Shown here in pieces: positions 38,103 through 46,350 of a stretch of 64,000 nucleotides of DNA (its first letter is position 1; the number at the start of each line of letters is the position of its first letter). Below the pieces are notes generated by a model. The model did no database searches and was not told where the DNA came from. It saw only the letters and a program-made list of their open reading frames with translations. The stretch lies in contig NZ_RRAZ01000004.1 of the NCBI RefSeq assembly GCF_003863335.1, positions 124,001-188,000 of the forward strand. The letters run 5' to 3'. The stretch is from Falsigemmobacter faecalis (GTDB taxonomy: Bacteria > Pseudomonadota > Alphaproteobacteria > Rhodobacterales > Rhodobacteraceae). The position numbers and the translations under genes are program-made.

Positions 38103-38733
38103 CATATCCTGCGCGGCCCATGCGGCGCCCCGGCCATACAGCTCCCTCACGATCGGTCCGCCCCCCCCTTAAGGGGTGCAGGTCAGAAGAGTGGCGCGAC
38201 AGCTTCGGCCATAACCGCGCTCCGCCGCCATTCGGGAGGCGCGCAGCGCAAGGGAAGCTGCCCCTCATGAACCTTCGCGCCCCTGCCCCCGGGGATTGAC
38301 CTGCGCAGCGGTGCGCGCCGCAAGGGGCAGACCCGGCGCGGGGGCGGGTCAGATCAACCGCCCTCACATCCCCTGTCGAAAGCCCCCATCACCTGTGAGC
38401 TGAGAACAGGAGACCGCGCGACACGGGCACCTGACGGAAGTGAGGGCGCAGAGGTCCGTCAGCACAGGACGATGCGCAGGGCCAGGGGCACCCTGCGTAT
38501 CGTACAAAGCGCCGAAGACCTCTGAGAGGCGGGGGCCGCAGGGCCGCCTCAAAGCTCTGCGCCTGATCAGCCTGCCGCCCCCAAAGCCGGGACCGCCTTT
38601 GCCCGATGCCCCCCGGTCAATGCGCTGAATTTCGGCATTGCCGAGGGGCAGGCGCGGTCTTCCGCACGGCAGGGCTTGCCAGGCGGCGGGGGGCGCGGCA
38701 GGCTGCCGGGGCCGATATTTCAGGGATTTACCG
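38103..38733. other. 631-base gap without a recognisable gene
   Basis: GC-rich spacer upstream of the cysteine-desulfurase-like gene. All long frames here lack similarity to families I know, there is no riboswitch or RNA gene I can identify, and several short inverted GC tracts occur. It may be decayed coding sequence. Confidence 0.5.
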
Positions 38734-39978
38734 ATGACTGCGCTGCCCCGGTTTGACACCGACTTTACCCGTGCCCAGTTTCCCGCCTTTTCCGCGCCCG
38801 CCCTGCAGGGCCAGGCCTTTTTTGAGAATGCGGGCGGGTCTTATACCTGCGCCCAGGTGATCGCGCGGCTGACGCGGTTTTACCATGAACGCAAGGTGCA
38901 GCCCTATTCCGCCTATGAGGCGAGCCGTCTGGGCGGCGAAGAGATGGATGAGGCCCGCACCCGTCTGGCAGCCCTGATGGGGGTTGAGGGGGAGGAGGTC
39001 TCCTTTGGCCCCTCAACCAGCGCCAATACCTATATCCTCTCTCAGGCCTTCCGCCAGAGCCTGAAGCCCGGCGATGCCCTGGTCGTCACCAATCAGGATC
39101 ATGAAGCCAACAGCGGCGCATGGCGGCGGCTGGAGGCAGGCGGGATTGAGATCCGCGAGTGGCAGATTGATCCTGAGACCGGCCATCTTGACCCCGCGCG
39201 TCTGGCGGATCTGCTGGGCGATGGCCGGGTGAAACTGGTGGCCTTCCCGCATTGCTCCAATGTGGTGGGCGAGATCAATGATGTGGCGGCACTCTCGGGC
39301 ATGATCCGCGCGGCCGGGGCCATCAGCTGTGTCGACGGGGTCTCCTATGCGCCCCATGGCCTGCCGGATATCCCCGCGCTCGGGGCGGATATCTATCTCT
39401 TTTCGGCCTATAAAACCTATGGCCCCCATCAGGGCATCATGGTGATCCGCCGCGCGGTGGCAGAGGCGCTGCCGAACCAGGCCCATCACTTCAACGGCGA
39501 TGTGCTTTACAAACGCTTCACCCCCGCGGGGCCCGATCACGCCCAGGTTGCCGCCTGCGCGGGCATGGCGGATTACATCGAGGCGCTGCACGACCACCAT
39601 TTCCCCGCCCGGCAAAGCCGCAGCCCGCGCGAGAAAAACACCGCCGTCCACGCCCTGATGCGCACCCAGGAGCGCGCGCTGTCCGCGCCGCTGCTGGCCT
39701 GGCTCTCGGCGCGCAATGACCTGCGGCTGCTCGGCCCGCGCGAGGCCGAGGGGCGCGCGCCGACCTTCGCGCTCGATCTGGGCCGCGCGGCCGCGCCGGT
39801 GGCGGCGGATCTGGCGCAGGACGGCATCATGGCGGGGGGCGGCAATTTCTACGCCCAGCGCCCGCTGCAGGCCATGGGGGTGGATCCCGGGCCCGGTGTT
39901 CTGCGGCTCTCGTTCACGCATTACACCTCTGAGGCAGAGATTGCGCAGCTGATCTCAGCGCTTGAACGCCGCCTCTGA
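38734..39978 (+). CDS. Cysteine desulfurase-like aminotransferase class V protein
   Basis: 414 residues of fold-type I PLP enzymes. The PLP lysine is in YLFSAYKTYGPHQG near residue 226 with the preceding SCVDGVSYAPHG; NQDHEANSGAW and FENAGGSYT are typical of the VC1184-type cysteine desulfurase-like subfamily. There is no obvious cysteine-bearing catalytic loop like IscS, so desulfurase activity is unproven. The start MTALPRFDTDFTRAQFPAF fits the family. Confidence 0.85.
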   Translation: MTALPRFDTDFTRAQFPAFSAPALQGQAFFENAGGSYTCAQVIARLTRFYHERKVQPYSAYEASRLGGEEMDEARTRLAALMGVEGEEVSFGPSTSANTYILSQAFRQSLKPGDALVVTNQDHEANSGAWRRLEAGGIEIREWQIDPETGHLDPARLADLLGDGRVKLVAFPHCSNVVGEINDVAALSGMIRAAGAISCVDGVSYAPHGLPDIPALGADIYLFSAYKTYGPHQGIMVIRRAVAEALPNQAHHFNGDVLYKRFTPAGPDHAQVAACAGMADYIEALHDHHFPARQSRSPREKNTAVHALMRTQERALSAPLLAWLSARNDLRLLGPREAEGRAPTFALDLGRAAAPVAADLAQDGIMAGGGNFYAQRPLQAMGVDPGPGVLRLSFTHYTSEAEIAQLISALERRL

Positions 39979-40055
39979 GCAATCCAATGTCGCGCGGGGG
40001 ACGGTGGCTCTGACGGCCCCCCCTCGCGCTGATACGCTCTCCGGAAGGTTCTGCC

Positions 40056-40496
40056 ATGCCCACCGCCGCCCGCCTGTTCGCTGCTCTCGCCTTTATGGCC
40101 GTGGGCTTCTTTGCGGCAGAGACCTATCGTCTTGGCCTGCCGCCGCGTCCGGCCTGGGGGAGTTATTCGCTGGTGGCAGCCCTTCTGGGGTCGCTGCTGG
40201 GCTGGAGCGTGATGGGAAGGCTGACGGGCCGCGGCATGCCCCAGGCCATGGCAGGCGGGCTCAGGACGTCGTTTCTGCTTGCGGTTTCGGGGCTTTTTCT
40301 GTTTTCCGTGATGGAAATGGGCAAACGCAGCCTGCTGAAGCGCTATGACGGGGTCCTGGACGCACTTCTGGGCGTGGTCGATCTGTTTTTCCACCATGCG
40401 GCCGGGATCTTTCAGCCGCAGCCGATACTTGTTCTGATCCTCGGGGGGGTGCTTGGCGGCGCTCTGGCCGAATGGAGCGGGCGGCGCTGGTCCTGA
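40056..40496 (+). CDS. trgA: TrgA family membrane protein (tellurite resistance locus)
   Basis: 146 residues with four membrane helices (LFAALAFMAVGFFAA, YSLVAALLGSLLGW, FLLAVSGLFLFSVM and ILVLILGGVLGGALA). It matches TrgA of Rhodobacter sphaeroides, where trgAB with cysK contribute to high-level tellurite resistance. The molecular role is unknown. GGAAGG lies before the ATG. trgB follows after 23 bases. Confidence 0.87.
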   Translation: MPTAARLFAALAFMAVGFFAAETYRLGLPPRPAWGSYSLVAALLGSLLGWSVMGRLTGRGMPQAMAGGLRTSFLLAVSGLFLFSVMEMGKRSLLKRYDGVLDALLGVVDLFFHHAAGIFQPQPILVLILGGVLGGALAEWSGRRWS

Positions 40497-40519
40497 GGGG
40501 CGGCGCAGAAAGGAAGCGC

Positions 40520-41602
40520 ATGACATCGCTGTTTCTTCACGGGCCGCTGGCGCGGCTTGAGGGGCTCAGCCTCGTGCTGGGTCATCCGGTGGCCGTGGGC
40601 CGTGCGCGGCTGGCGGGCTTTGAGGCCCATGCCGCCCTGCCCGGTCACTGGCCCGCGCTGGCGGCGGCTGAGGCGGCGCAGACCGAGGGGCTGGAGCTGC
40701 GCGACCCCTCGGAGGCCGATCTGGCGCGGATCGACTGGCTGGCCGCCTGCTTTGGTCAGGCTCGCCTGCCGCTGCCCGACGGGCGTGAGGCGCTGTTGCC
40801 GCTGCACCCCGCCGCTGCCCCCGCGGTGCCCCAGCCCCCCGGCCATGAAGAGGTGGTCACCGAGGCGCTGCGCGATCTGATGGCCGATTATCAGCGCCTT
40901 GATCTGCCGCTGACCGTGGTGCGCTGGGATATGATGCTGCGCCGTGCCGCCTCGCGCCTGCGGGCGCTCGGACAGGAAGGCGCAAAGATCCGCCGCGACG
41001 CGCGGCCGGGGGATGTTGCGGTCCGCGACCGCCGCGTGGTCTATGCCAATTACTTCTCGGTCGAGGAATATGATCTGCGCCACAGCCGCTTTGACGGCGG
41101 CGAAAGCCCCGAGATCAACCGCGCGGCCTTCATCTCTTCGGATGCGGCCACGGTGCTGCCCTATGACCCAAAGCGCGACCGCGTGCTGGTGGTCGAGCAG
41201 ATCCGCTCGGGTCCGCTGGCGCGCGGCGCGGAAAACCCCTGGCTGCTGGAGCCGATCGCAGGCCGCGTCGATGCCTTTGAGACCCCCGAAGACTGCGCAA
41301 GGCGTGAGGCTGAGGAGGAAGCCGGGCTGACGCTCGACCGGCTGATCGAGGCGGCGCGTTACTACCCAAGCCCCGGGGCCAAGGCCGAGTTCCTCTATTC
41401 CTATATCGCGCTTTGCGATCTGCCCGATGATCTGCCGCGTCTGGGCGGGCTTGCCTCTGAGGCCGAGGACATCCGTGCGCATCTGCTGCCCTTTGACGCG
41501 CTGATGGCACGGATCACCACCCCGGAATTTGCCTCCGGCCCGCTGATCCTGTCGGCCCTCTGGCTGGCCGGGCAGCGCGACCGGCTGCGGGCTGCGGGCT
41601 GA
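40520..41602 (+). CDS. trgB: NUDIX hydrolase TrgB (ADP-ribose pyrophosphatase-like)
   Basis: 360 residues. The first 150 residues form a gamma-glutamylcyclotransferase-like region (LFLHGPLARLEGLSLVLGH). The NUDIX domain follows at about 200-330 with a full box GRVDAFE-x7-REAEEEAGL near 250-272 and the upstream NYFSVEEYDL. The family cleaves ADP-ribose and related nucleoside diphosphates. The ATG at 40520 has AGGAAG upstream. It is the middle gene of the trgA-trgB-cysK set. Confidence 0.9.
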   Translation: MTSLFLHGPLARLEGLSLVLGHPVAVGRARLAGFEAHAALPGHWPALAAAEAAQTEGLELRDPSEADLARIDWLAACFGQARLPLPDGREALLPLHPAAAPAVPQPPGHEEVVTEALRDLMADYQRLDLPLTVVRWDMMLRRAASRLRALGQEGAKIRRDARPGDVAVRDRRVVYANYFSVEEYDLRHSRFDGGESPEINRAAFISSDAATVLPYDPKRDRVLVVEQIRSGPLARGAENPWLLEPIAGRVDAFETPEDCARREAEEEAGLTLDRLIEAARYYPSPGAKAEFLYSYIALCDLPDDLPRLGGLASEAEDIRAHLLPFDALMARITTPEFASGPLILSALWLAGQRDRLRAAG

Positions 41603-41671
41603 GCGCTGCCTTGTTTTTCCGCAACTGAGATCCTAAACCTGACTGAAAGCCCCTCCGGGAAGGACAAAGCG

Positions 41672-42703
41672 ATGCGCATGAGCCGCGATCTGGCCGATAT
41701 GGTCGGCAACACCCCCATGATCCGCCTGAAAAAAGCCTCTGAGCTGACGGGCTGTGAGATCTGGGGCAAGGCAGAATTTCTCAACCCCGGCCAGTCGATC
41801 AAAGACCGTGCCGCGCTTTATATGATCCGCGATGCCGTGGCGCGCGGGGCGCTGAAGCCGGGCGGCACCATTGTTGAGGGCACTGCCGGCAATACCGGCA
41901 TCGGTCTGGCGCTGGTCGGCTCCTCGCTGGGCTTTAAGACGGTGATCGTGATCCCGGAAACCCAGAGCCAGGAAAAGAAAGACATGCTGCGCCTGGCAGG
42001 GGCCACCCTGGTGGAAGTGCCCGCCGCGCCCTATGCGAACCCCAATAACTACGCGCGCTATTCGGGCCGTCTGGCCGAGGCGCTGGCAAAGACGGAACCC
42101 GGTGGCGCGGTCTGGGCCAATCAGTTCGACAACACGGCCAACCGTCAGGCCCATATTGAGACCACCGGCCCCGAGATCTGGGAACAGACCGGCGGTAAGG
42201 TGGATGGCTTTGTCTGCTCGGTCGGCTCGGGCGGGACGCTGGCGGGGATCGGCATGGCGCTGCAGCCCAAGGGTGTGAAGGTCGCGCTGGCGGATCCCGA
42301 TGGCGCGGCGCTGCACAGCTTTTACACCACGGGTGCGCTGAAATCTGAGGGCACATCGATCACCGAGGGCATCGGCCAGGGCCGCATCACGAAAAACCTC
42401 GAAGGTTTTACCCCGGATATGAGCTTCAATATCCCCGACCGCGAAGCGCTGCCGGTGGTTTTTGATCTCTTGTCCGAAGAAGGCCTCTGCCTTGGCGGCT
42501 CTTCGGGGGTGAACGTCGCGGGTGCCATTCGCATGGCGCGCGAGATGGGTCCGGGCCATACCATCGTGACGGTGCTTTGCGATTATGGTACGCGGTATCA
42601 GACGAAACTCTTTAACCCGGAGTTCCTGAAAGCGCGTGATCTGCCGGTGCCTGAGTGGCTCGACCGCGCGCCGCGTCAGGTGCCGGATGTAAGCGAAGGC
42701 TGA
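41672..42703 (+). CDS. cysK: Cysteine synthase A
   Basis: 343 residues, O-acetylserine sulfhydrylase family. The PLP lysine is Lys44 in GQSIKDRAA; TAGNTGIGLALVG is the substrate loop and SVGSGGTLAGIG binds the phosphate. It makes cysteine from O-acetylserine and sulfide, and in R. sphaeroides its homologue next to trgAB is part of the tellurite resistance locus. It is about 30 residues longer than the E. coli enzyme. GGAAGGA precedes the ATG; a second ATG lies two codons later. Confidence 0.95.
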   Translation: MRMSRDLADMVGNTPMIRLKKASELTGCEIWGKAEFLNPGQSIKDRAALYMIRDAVARGALKPGGTIVEGTAGNTGIGLALVGSSLGFKTVIVIPETQSQEKKDMLRLAGATLVEVPAAPYANPNNYARYSGRLAEALAKTEPGGAVWANQFDNTANRQAHIETTGPEIWEQTGGKVDGFVCSVGSGGTLAGIGMALQPKGVKVALADPDGAALHSFYTTGALKSEGTSITEGIGQGRITKNLEGFTPDMSFNIPDREALPVVFDLLSEEGLCLGGSSGVNVAGAIRMAREMGPGHTIVTVLCDYGTRYQTKLFNPEFLKARDLPVPEWLDRAPRQVPDVSEG

Positions 42704-42711
42704 TCCTTTTG

Positions 42712-45117
42712 ATGACTGTGCTGTTGCGTTCCTGCCTGGTTCTTCTGTTTCTCACCATGGCAGGGGCGCTCAGTCCGGGCCTTCACGCGCAGGCGCCCGC
42801 CGCGCCGGGCACAGCTTCTGAGGCCGCCGCCCCTCCGGCCCCGGTGGTCGATGAGCAGACGGCCGCCTGGCTGGCCTTTGCGACCCGCACGGAAGAGCTG
42901 ATCGCCGATCCCACCACCCGCTCGGAACGGCTGGAGAACCTGCGCAGTGAGCTGGCCACCTGGCGCCAGACCTTTCTGGAAGCGCAGACCGGCAATGCGC
43001 TGCGCATCACCACCCTGCGCGAGCAGATCGCGGCCCTGGGCGAGGCTCCGGCCGAGCCTGCCGCCGAGCCTGCGGAGATCGCCGCCCGCCGCGCGGAACT
43101 GGATGAGCAGCTTTCCCGCGCCCAGGCCCCCGGCATCGCCGCCGAAGAAGCTTACCGCCGCGCCGATGGCCTGATCCGCGAAGCCGATACCATCCTGCGC
43201 CAGCGTCAGGCGAGTGAGCTGGTCGCGCGCGGCCCTGCCCCCGCCAACCCCGCATCCTGGGCTCCGGCGGCCGGGGTCTTTGGCAAATGGGTCACCGACC
43301 TCTGGGCCGAGACGGAGCGGTCCTGGGCCAATCCGGCGCGGCGCAAGGCGGTCATGAATGCCGCCCCCGTGCTGGCCATTGAGCTGCTGATCGCCATTGC
43401 CATGATGTGGCAGGGCCGCCGCCTCATTCAGCGCGGGATCTCGCGGCTGCAGGCGCGGGTGCGCCCGGTCTGGTGGGGCGTGATCGAGCTGCCGCTCTCG
43501 CTGGCCCAGGTGGCGCTGCCGGTCATCGCGGTCGCCGTGCTGATCTCGGCCTTCCAGCGCACCGGGTTTGGCGGGATGCAGATCCGCGCCATCGCCGATG
43601 CGGCCGTGCCTGCCACCTTCGTCTTTGCGCTGACCACCTGGATCGCGGGCCATATCTTCCCCGCGCGCGAGCATCTGGCCACCATTCTCCCCCTCGCGCC
43701 TGAGCGCCGCCGGGAGGGCCGCATCCTCGTCACGCTTTTTGCGCTGGCGGGCGCGGCGGAGACGCTGTTTTCCGCCGCCCTGAGCCCCGAGCGTTACGGC
43801 GATTACGCCCAGCTTTTGCTTTATCCCTTCACGCTTCTGAGCGGGCTTTTGCTGTTCCGGATCGGCCAGCTTTTGCGCCTTGCGCTGACCGAGGCCCCGG
43901 ATTCGCAGGAGGTGTCGGGCTTTTCCGCCACGGTGGTGAACCTGCTGAGCCGCGCCGCCATGGTGATCGGCATTGCAGGCCCGCTGGCCGGGGCAGCCGG
44001 CTTTATGACGCTGGCGCAGTCCACCGTGCGTCCCGCCATGGTGACGCTGGGGGTTCTGGCGCTGGTCACGCTTACCCAGCGGCTGATCTATGATCTTTAT
44101 GCGCTGGTGACCCGGGCGGATGCGAAACTGGCGCGGGATGCGCTTTTTCCGGTGCTGGTCTCTTCGCTTCTGGTGATCGCGGCGGTGCCGCTGCTGGCGC
44201 TGGTCTGGGGTCTGCGTCCGGCGGAGCTGACCGAATACTGGAGCACCTTCCAGGACGGGTTCAAGCTGGGCGATGCCCGCATCAGCCCGATGGATTTCAT
44301 CTTTTTCGTCATCATTTTCGGCCTTGGCTATGGCGTGACGCGGCTGATGCAGGGGGCGCTGAAAACCTCTATTCTGCCGAAAACCTCGCTGGATACCGGC
44401 TCGAAGAATGCCATCGTCTCGGGGCTGGGCTATGTGGGCATCGTGCTGGCGGCGCTGGCGGCCATCACCTCGACCGGGCTTGATCTTTCGAGCCTTGCGA
44501 TTGTGGCCGGGGCCCTGTCGGTGGGCATCGGTTTTGGTCTGCAGAACATCGTGCAGAACTTCATCTCCGGGGTGATCCTGCTGATTGAGCGCCCGGTGGC
44601 TGAGGGCGACTGGGTCGAGGTCGGCGGCGTGCAGGGCATTGTGCGCGGCATCTCGATCCGCTCAACCCGGGTGGAGACCTTTGACCGCAATTCGGTGATC
44701 GTGCCGAACGCCAGTCTGATCTCAGGCCAGGTGACCAATTTCACCGCCTTCAACAAGACGGGCCGGGTCATTGTACCGATCTCGGTGAGCTATGACAGCG
44801 ACAGCCGCAAAGTGCAGAAAATTCTCCAGGAGATCGCTGAGGCGCAGCCCATGGTGGTGCTGACGCCGCCGCCTTCGGTGCTGTTCCTTGGATTTGGCGC
44901 GGATGGGCTGAACTTTGAGATCCGCGCCATCCTACGCGATGTCAATTTCAGCAGCTCTGTCCGGACCGAGATCAACCATCAGATCCATGCGCGGCTTCAG
45001 GCCGAAGGCGTCGCCATTCCCTTCGCGCAGCGCAATGCCCATCTTCCGCTGCCAAGGATCCTGCCAGAGCCGCCCGCCCCGCCCGCCGGAGCGGCCCCGG
45101 CCCCGTTTACGCGCTGA
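42712..45117 (+). CDS. DUF3772 / MscS-type mechanosensitive channel
   Basis: 801 residues. A signal peptide (LVLLFLTMAGALSPGLHAQA) leads to a periplasmic helical region with a long coiled-coil feel (about 30-200, DUF3772), then about 10 membrane helices and a C-terminal MscS domain: the pore helix and loop LSSLAIVAGALSVGIGFGLQNIVQNFISGVILLIERPVAEGDWVEVGG (about residues 590-640) and the beta domain IVPNASLISGQVTNF. This is the large MscK/YjeP-like architecture that opens under low osmolarity. It begins eight bases after cysK, so it is part of the trg operon. Confidence 0.93.
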   Translation: MTVLLRSCLVLLFLTMAGALSPGLHAQAPAAPGTASEAAAPPAPVVDEQTAAWLAFATRTEELIADPTTRSERLENLRSELATWRQTFLEAQTGNALRITTLREQIAALGEAPAEPAAEPAEIAARRAELDEQLSRAQAPGIAAEEAYRRADGLIREADTILRQRQASELVARGPAPANPASWAPAAGVFGKWVTDLWAETERSWANPARRKAVMNAAPVLAIELLIAIAMMWQGRRLIQRGISRLQARVRPVWWGVIELPLSLAQVALPVIAVAVLISAFQRTGFGGMQIRAIADAAVPATFVFALTTWIAGHIFPAREHLATILPLAPERRREGRILVTLFALAGAAETLFSAALSPERYGDYAQLLLYPFTLLSGLLLFRIGQLLRLALTEAPDSQEVSGFSATVVNLLSRAAMVIGIAGPLAGAAGFMTLAQSTVRPAMVTLGVLALVTLTQRLIYDLYALVTRADAKLARDALFPVLVSSLLVIAAVPLLALVWGLRPAELTEYWSTFQDGFKLGDARISPMDFIFFVIIFGLGYGVTRLMQGALKTSILPKTSLDTGSKNAIVSGLGYVGIVLAALAAITSTGLDLSSLAIVAGALSVGIGFGLQNIVQNFISGVILLIERPVAEGDWVEVGGVQGIVRGISIRSTRVETFDRNSVIVPNASLISGQVTNFTAFNKTGRVIVPISVSYDSDSRKVQKILQEIAEAQPMVVLTPPPSVLFLGFGADGLNFEIRAILRDVNFSSSVRTEINHQIHARLQAEGVAIPFAQRNAHLPLPRILPEPPAPPAGAAPAPFTR

Positions 45118-45152
45118 GCGCTCGCCCCGGAGCGGCGCAGCCCCCCAAAGGA

Positions 45153-45184
45153 CGGCAGATCCCCCCGGGGGGCCTGCCGCCTTT
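45153..45184 (+). terminator. Terminator of the trg/mscS operon
   Basis: CGGCA-GAT-CCCCCC and GGGGGG-CC-TGCCG pair around a central symmetric site, followed by CCTTTTC. It lies 35 bases after the channel gene stop. Confidence 0.75.
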
Positions 45185-45282
45185 TCGCGGCACCGCTCTT
45201 GTCAGGCCCTGCGGGATCGGGAACAGTCTCTCTGACTGCGGCATCAGACCGCCCGACAACACACACGAGAGAGAGCCTGCCC

Positions 45283-46017
45283 GTGACTGCTGATCCGCTG
45301 TACCGCTCCGATGCCTATGCCCGTGAAACCATCGCCCGCGTGGTGGCGCAGACCGATGAGGGCGGGCTGATCCTTGAGCCGGAACTCTTTTACCCCCAGG
45401 GCGGCGGTCAGCCCGGCGACAGCGGCTGGCTGGACTGGGAGGGCGGCCGCGTCACCATTGCCAATACCGTGAAATCGCCTGAAGCCCGCGCCGTGCTGCT
45501 GGCCTCTGAGCCCGGCACCCTGCCCCCGGTCGGGGCGGATGTGCGCGTCACGCTGGACTGGGAGCGGCGCTATAAGCTGATGCGGGTCCATACGGCTTTG
45601 CATCTGCTGTCGGTGGTGATCCCGCTGCCGGTGACGGGGGGGCAGATTTCCGAGGGCAAGGGTCGGCTGGATTTCGACATGCCGGACATCCCGGCCGATG
45701 TGGCGGCGATTGAAGAGGCGCTGAATGCGCTGATCTCGCGCGATCTGCCGGTCTCGACCACCTGGATCACCGATGAAGAGCTGGAGGCGAACCCCGGTCT
45801 GGTGAAGACCATGTCCGTGAAGCCCCCCACCGGCCAGGGCCGTGTGCGTCTGGTGCAGATCGGCGAGGGTGAGGCGCGGATCGATCTGCAGCCCTGCGGC
45901 GGCACCCATGTGGCGCGCACCGCCGAAGTGGGCCGTGCCCGGATCGGTAAGATCGAGAAGAAGGGCAAACAGAACCGCCGCGTCAGCCTGGTTCTGGACG
46001 ATCCGGCAAAGGACTAA
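45283..46017 (+). CDS. Alanyl-tRNA editing protein (AlaX type)
   Basis: 244 residues, homologous to the editing domain of AlaRS. Zinc ligands are in RVHTALHLLS (His-x3-His) and CGGTHVARTAEVG near residues 206-215. AlaX proteins deacylate Ser-tRNA-Ala in trans. The GTG at 45283 is preferred because GAGAGAG lies upstream and the protein then begins ADPLYRSDAYARE; longer in-frame sequence has no similarity and crosses the preceding terminator region. Confidence 0.9.
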   Translation: MTADPLYRSDAYARETIARVVAQTDEGGLILEPELFYPQGGGQPGDSGWLDWEGGRVTIANTVKSPEARAVLLASEPGTLPPVGADVRVTLDWERRYKLMRVHTALHLLSVVIPLPVTGGQISEGKGRLDFDMPDIPADVAAIEEALNALISRDLPVSTTWITDEELEANPGLVKTMSVKPPTGQGRVRLVQIGEGEARIDLQPCGGTHVARTAEVGRARIGKIEKKGKQNRRVSLVLDDPAKD

Positions 46018-46350
46018 GGCGGGCTTTCCGGAGCTCTGCGCCGTCACAGCGGGACTGAGAGCCTGCGGGTCACGGGGCTTCTGCCGGGGACGGGGCAGCC
46101 CCCCGCTTGCGGGGGGATCGGGGCGGGAAGCCGCGCGGCCTGGTTCGGCGAAAGGGCGTGGCGCGGTCAAAACCCCGGGCCGCAAACAGGCAGCCGCCCC
46201 CTTTATCGACGGATCCCAGGGGGGCGCGGGCAAGGTTTGCGGCCTGCGTATCGCGCTAAACCCGCTGCATTGCAGCGAAACAGGGCGCGGGCTCCTTGCG
46301 CCGCCCGCGCAAGGGGCTATGCTTTCGCAGTCTCAGCGACAGGTGCAGCC
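46018..46350. other. 333-base gap before the PPDK-like gene
   Basis: Contains a hairpin CCCCCCGC-TT-GCGGGGGG (46099-46116) that may end the AlaX transcript, and GCGCGGGC repeated in inverted form near 46286-46310. A TATGCT-like box near 46318 is a weak -10 candidate. No gene is supported. Confidence 0.45.

Noticed and set aside
38023-38367. 114-codon minus-strand frame downstream of the DnaJ-like gene
   Set aside because: No similarity, runs through the hairpin terminator and into the real gene.
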